A DNA stretch of 53,642 bases from Stappia sediminis (lineage in GTDB: Bacteria > Pseudomonadota > Alphaproteobacteria > Rhizobiales > Stappiaceae), in NCBI RefSeq assembly GCF_009826895.1, contig NZ_WUMV01000005.1:1-53642 (forward strand), given 5' to 3'. A model generated the notes under the pieces. That model did no database searches. It was not told the DNA's origin and worked only from the letters and a program-made list of their open reading frames with translations. Both the position numbers and the translations under genes were made by a program. Each line of letters opens with the position of its first letter. The stretch's first letter is position 1. Of this stretch, positions 51,272-53,642 are shown in pieces.

Positions 51272-52682
51272 GTTCCTTCACCCCCGATGCGCCGTCCTTG
51301 AGCGGCAAACGCAACACGGCCTTGAGCCCGGGTTCGCCGTCTTTCAGCTCCAGTTCCCCGTGATGCAGGTGCGCCACCGCCTGCACAAGGGAAAGGCCGA
51401 GGCCGGATCCCGGCTCGGAACGGCTTGCCTCCAGCCTCACGAAGCGGCGGGCGGCACGGTCGCGATCGGCTTCGCCTATCCCGTCCCCCTTGTCCCTCAC
51501 GTAGAGACATGCCTCGCCTTTGTCTTGTTCCACGCCGATGACGACGCTGGCAATCCCCGTCTCGGAATCCTTGCCGTATTTGAGCGCATTTTCTGTGAGA
51601 TTGACCAGTGCCTGGGCAAGAAGCTCCCTGTTTCCACTCACTGTCAGATCCTGCGAGGGGCCGAGTTCGAGTGTTGCGCCCTCGTCCTCCGCCAGGGGCT
51701 CGTAGAGCTCCGCGATCTCGCCAGCAAGGGCGCCCAGGTTCACGTCGTGCATCTCTGCGTCGGAAGACCCTGCCTCGACCCGGGCGATCCGCAAGAGCGC
51801 GTTGAAGGTTCGGATCAGGTAGTCGCAATCCTCGATCGTCGCTTCCAGCGCCTGTCTCGCACCGGCGCCGTTTTCGTCCGTGTTCTCGCGCAGTGCGCTC
51901 TCGACGCGATTGCGCATGCGCGTCAGCGGCGTTTTCAGATCATGCGCGATATTGTCGGAAACGTCCTTCAGCCCGTAAAGCAGCGCTTCGATGCGCTCCA
52001 GCATTTGATTGAGGCTCGTCGCAAGGCGGTCGAATTCGTCACCGCTGCCATCGACCGGCAAACGCTCGCTCAGGTCACCGTTCATGATGCGCCTGCTCGT
52101 CGCCGCCATGGCGTCTATGCGCTTGAGAACGCGCCGGCTGACGAAAACCCAGGTGAGTAGCCCGAGCAGCACCACGACGACAAGCCAGTAGCGTAGTGAT
52201 TCCGCCAGCACGCCGCGGAAATACTGCTGTTCGGCAAGGTCCCGGCCAACGAGGATGCGATATCCCCCCGTCAGCCCGAACACGCGCACCAGGGCTTCGT
52301 AGGATTTTTCGTTCTCGAACCGGGTGTAGCGCACCCGCTGTATCTGGCCGTCGGCTTCGGCGAGGACGGCGGAGGAAAGCTGCTGGATGTTGCCGGCAAG
52401 CGAATTGCCGGCAAAATCCGTCACGAGGTAGAGGCTTGCACCCGGCTGGCGGGAGCGCGCGTCCACCGCGGCAACCAGCCGGCGAATGCCGCCAATCCGG
52501 TATTGATCGGAAAGTCCGGTAATCTCCGCGTCGACCGTTTCAACGATCTGGTCGCGCATCACGCTTGCCGTTTGCTGGGATACATAGACGAGCAGCACCG
52601 CGGATGCGGCGGTAAGGACGCCGAGATACATCACGGCGAGCTTGATCGCCGTCGTTCGAAGAAGTTTACCCAGCGCCGTCAC
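51261..52682 (-). CDS. Sensor histidine kinase (OmpR-type partner)
   Basis: 473 aa from GTG 52682, overlapping the response-regulator stop by 17 bp. TM1 (LAVMYLGVLTAASAVLLVYV) near 15-35 and TM2 (YWLVVVVLLGLLTWVFVSRRVL) near 165-185 flank a periplasmic sensor of ~125 residues. A HAMP domain (RRIMNGDLSERLPV) precedes the H-box HDLKTPLTRMRNRV; the ATPase domain has NLTENALKYG, DKGDGIG and GSGLGLSLV. HDLKTP instead of HELRTP is seen in a rhizobial subgroup. Its stimulus is unknown. The gene order response regulator, kinase, glnE, pleC matches what I recall from Sinorhizobium and Agrobacterium. Confidence 0.93.
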   Translation of the reverse strand: MTALGKLLRTTAIKLAVMYLGVLTAASAVLLVYVSQQTASVMRDQIVETVDAEITGLSDQYRIGGIRRLVAAVDARSRQPGASLYLVTDFAGNSLAGNIQQLSSAVLAEADGQIQRVRYTRFENEKSYEALVRVFGLTGGYRILVGRDLAEQQYFRGVLAESLRYWLVVVVLLGLLTWVFVSRRVLKRIDAMAATSRRIMNGDLSERLPVDGSGDEFDRLATSLNQMLERIEALLYGLKDVSDNIAHDLKTPLTRMRNRVESALRENTDENGAGARQALEATIEDCDYLIRTFNALLRIARVEAGSSDAEMHDVNLGALAGEIAELYEPLAEDEGATLELGPSQDLTVSGNRELLAQALVNLTENALKYGKDSETGIASVVIGVEQDKGEACLYVRDKGDGIGEADRDRAARRFVRLEASRSEPGSGLGLSLVQAVAHLHHGELELKDGEPGLKAVLRLPLKDGASGVKEHEG

Positions 52683-53346
52683 GTATCGAGTATCCCGCCC
52701 CGCGGATCGTGTGAAGCAGCGGCTTTTCGAACTCCTTGTCGATCTTGGACCTCAGCCGCGAAATATGCACGTCGATCACGTTCGTCTGCGGATCGAAGTG
52801 ATATTCCCAGACGTTTTCAAGCAGCATTGTCCGCGTCACCACCTGGCCGGCGTGCTGCATGAGATATTCAAGCAGTTTGAATTCCCGTGGCTGAAGCGGG
52901 ATTTCCTGCCCCTCCCGGCGCACCGTGTGGCTGAGTCGGTCGAGCGTCAGCCCGCCGACGCTGTAACTCGTCTCCAGAGCGCCCTGCTTCGTCCTTCGGC
53001 CAAGCGCCTCGACCCGGGCCAGCAGTTCGGAAAACGCATAGGGTTTGGGCAGATAGTCGTCACCGCCCGCGCGAAGTCCCTTGACCCGGTCGTCGACCTG
53101 GCTCAGGGCGGACAGGATCAGCACCGGCGTATTGTTGTCGCGCTCGCGAAGTTCCGAGACGACGGACAGCCCGTCGCGTTTGGGCAGCATCCGGTCCACG
53201 ACCAGCACGTCGTAGTCGGTGTCGAGGGCAAGCTCGAACCCTTCCTCGCCATCTGCGGCATGGTCCACCACATGGCCAGCCTCTTTCAGCGCCTTGACCA
53301 GATAGGCCGCAGCTTCCCTGTCGTCTTCGATGATCAGGATCCGCAT
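52666..53346 (-). CDS. OmpR-family response regulator
   Basis: 226 aa from ATG 53346. The receiver domain has the acidic pair in LIIEDDREAA, the phospho-acceptor Asp in YDVLVVDRMLP (about residue 51), the switch Ser in LILSALS and Lys in DDYLPKPY. The C-terminal winged helix is of the OmpR type: LQPREFKLLEYLMQHAGQVVTRTMLLENVWEYHFDP then VIDVHISRLRSKID. It is the first gene of the RR-HK-glnE unit. A RIME-like half-element lies 20 bp upstream of the start, within the promoter region. The regulon is unknown. Confidence 0.95.
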   Translation of the reverse strand: MRILIIEDDREAAAYLVKALKEAGHVVDHAADGEEGFELALDTDYDVLVVDRMLPKRDGLSVVSELRERDNNTPVLILSALSQVDDRVKGLRAGGDDYLPKPYAFSELLARVEALGRRTKQGALETSYSVGGLTLDRLSHTVRREGQEIPLQPREFKLLEYLMQHAGQVVTRTMLLENVWEYHFDPQTNVIDVHISRLRSKIDKEFEKPLLHTIRGAGYSIRDGAG

Positions 53347-53366
53347 GAGTCTGCTCGCTGGTTGAC

Positions 53367-53416
53367 GGAGCATATCCACACGAAGCGCAATTCGCTCCGT
53401 AAATCAAGAATATGCT
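53367..53416. repeat. RIME-like half-element upstream of the response regulator
   Basis: GGAGCATATCC ... AAGAATATGCT has the same ends as the first unit of the elements at 10749 and 21919, but a different middle (GAAGCGCAATTCGCTCCG, itself an imperfect hairpin). This mosaic exchange of centres is typical of rhizobial intergenic mosaic elements. Confidence 0.6.
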
Positions 53417-53499
53417 GCAAAATTCAAGCTCCAGCCCGCTTTCTTGCCTTGAAACCTTGTGATTTCATGAAGCGCTTGCGCGGGGCCGGAACGTAAAAT

Positions 53500-53525
53500 C
53501 CGGCGGCAGTTCGATCTGCCGCCGG
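53500..53525 (-). terminator. Probable intrinsic terminator of a gene beyond the right end
   Basis: CCGGCGGCAG and CTGCCGCCGG form a perfect 10-bp stem with a 6-nt loop; on the minus strand it is followed by ATTTTACG. It would end transcription of a minus-strand gene lying off the contig. Confidence 0.55.
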
Positions 53526-53564
53526 GTGGGCCGGTTGCGTCGGGGCGACAATTGTCAACAACCG

Positions 53565-53642
53565 ACATGGCGGGGGGGGCCGGCCCGGGGGGGGGCCGGG
53601 GGCGCCCCCCCGCACCCAGGCGCGGCGCCTGGCGGCCGGGGG
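53565..53642. other. Low-complexity contig end, probable assembly artifact
   Basis: The last ~75 bases are almost only G and C in long runs, in contrast to the clean sequence before them. Likely edge noise of the assembly; no feature is assigned. Confidence 0.75.

Overview
The window is one GC-rich contig of about 54 kb. Both ends run into G/C homopolymer noise, so only about 95 to 53,560 is trustworthy. Gene content, codon use and the mosaic palindromic repeats (RIME-like units, REP-like GTCATCCCCGCG units) point to an alphaproteobacterium of the order Hyphomicrobiales (Rhizobiales). A perfect CtrA box, GANTC sites and the order pepN, PleC-like kinase, glnE, sensor kinase, response regulator fit this. 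I cannot name the genus.

Region 1 (113-8154) is an aerobic CoA-dependent anthranilate (2-aminobenzoate) pathway, or possibly a salicylate one. A minus-strand operon encodes an SDR dehydrogenase, a MarR regulator, an enoyl-CoA hydratase, an acyl-CoA dehydrogenase, an aminobenzoate/benzoate-type CoA ligase and a Rid-family protein. The bifunctional FAD monooxygenase/OYE-type reductase diverges on the plus strand. A perfect 18-bp palindrome lies between the two. Region 2 (8155-10979) is a lower-GC accessory patch: two small membrane proteins, a DUF1203 protein, a GNAT enzyme and several palindromic repeats. Region 3 (10980-17817) holds ilvD, flanked by two REP-like repeats, then a branched-chain-amino-acid-type ABC importer. 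The importer's promoter carries a second copy of the region 1 palindrome, so uptake and breakdown probably form one MarR regulon.

Region 4 (18028-20275) has a small secreted glycine-rich protein, a DUF1194 protein whose 3' end overlaps it, and an SDR. Region 5 (20493-26182, all minus strand) looks like a cyclic-nucleotide module: a six-TM class III cyclase, an MBL-fold hydrolase, a stand-alone cyclic-nucleotide-binding domain and a strongly aberrant ABC exporter. The exporter has Walker A Lys replaced by Arg, no H-loop His, and about 300 extra residues that repeat a Q-loop-proximal motif. It diverges from region 6 (26503-32107), four glycosyltransferases plus a polysaccharide-deacetylase-like protein, probably a surface glycan or glycolipid locus.

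Region 7 (32174-39605) has a YkvA protein, a NodS-like methyltransferase and a peptide-type ABC importer (fused ATPase, binding protein, two permeases). A 274-bp MITE-like element with 35-bp terminal inverted repeats sits inside this operon, and another hairpin-rich segment lies in its leader. Region 8 (40000-53346) has a second cyclase with a Cache/HAMP-type sensor, an alpha/beta hydrolase, pepN, a PleC-like histidine kinase behind a perfect CtrA box and four GANTC sites, glnE, and an OmpR-type two-component pair.

No rRNA, tRNA, CRISPR array, prophage or transposase gene was seen. All functions are inferred from sequence reading; no database search was possible.
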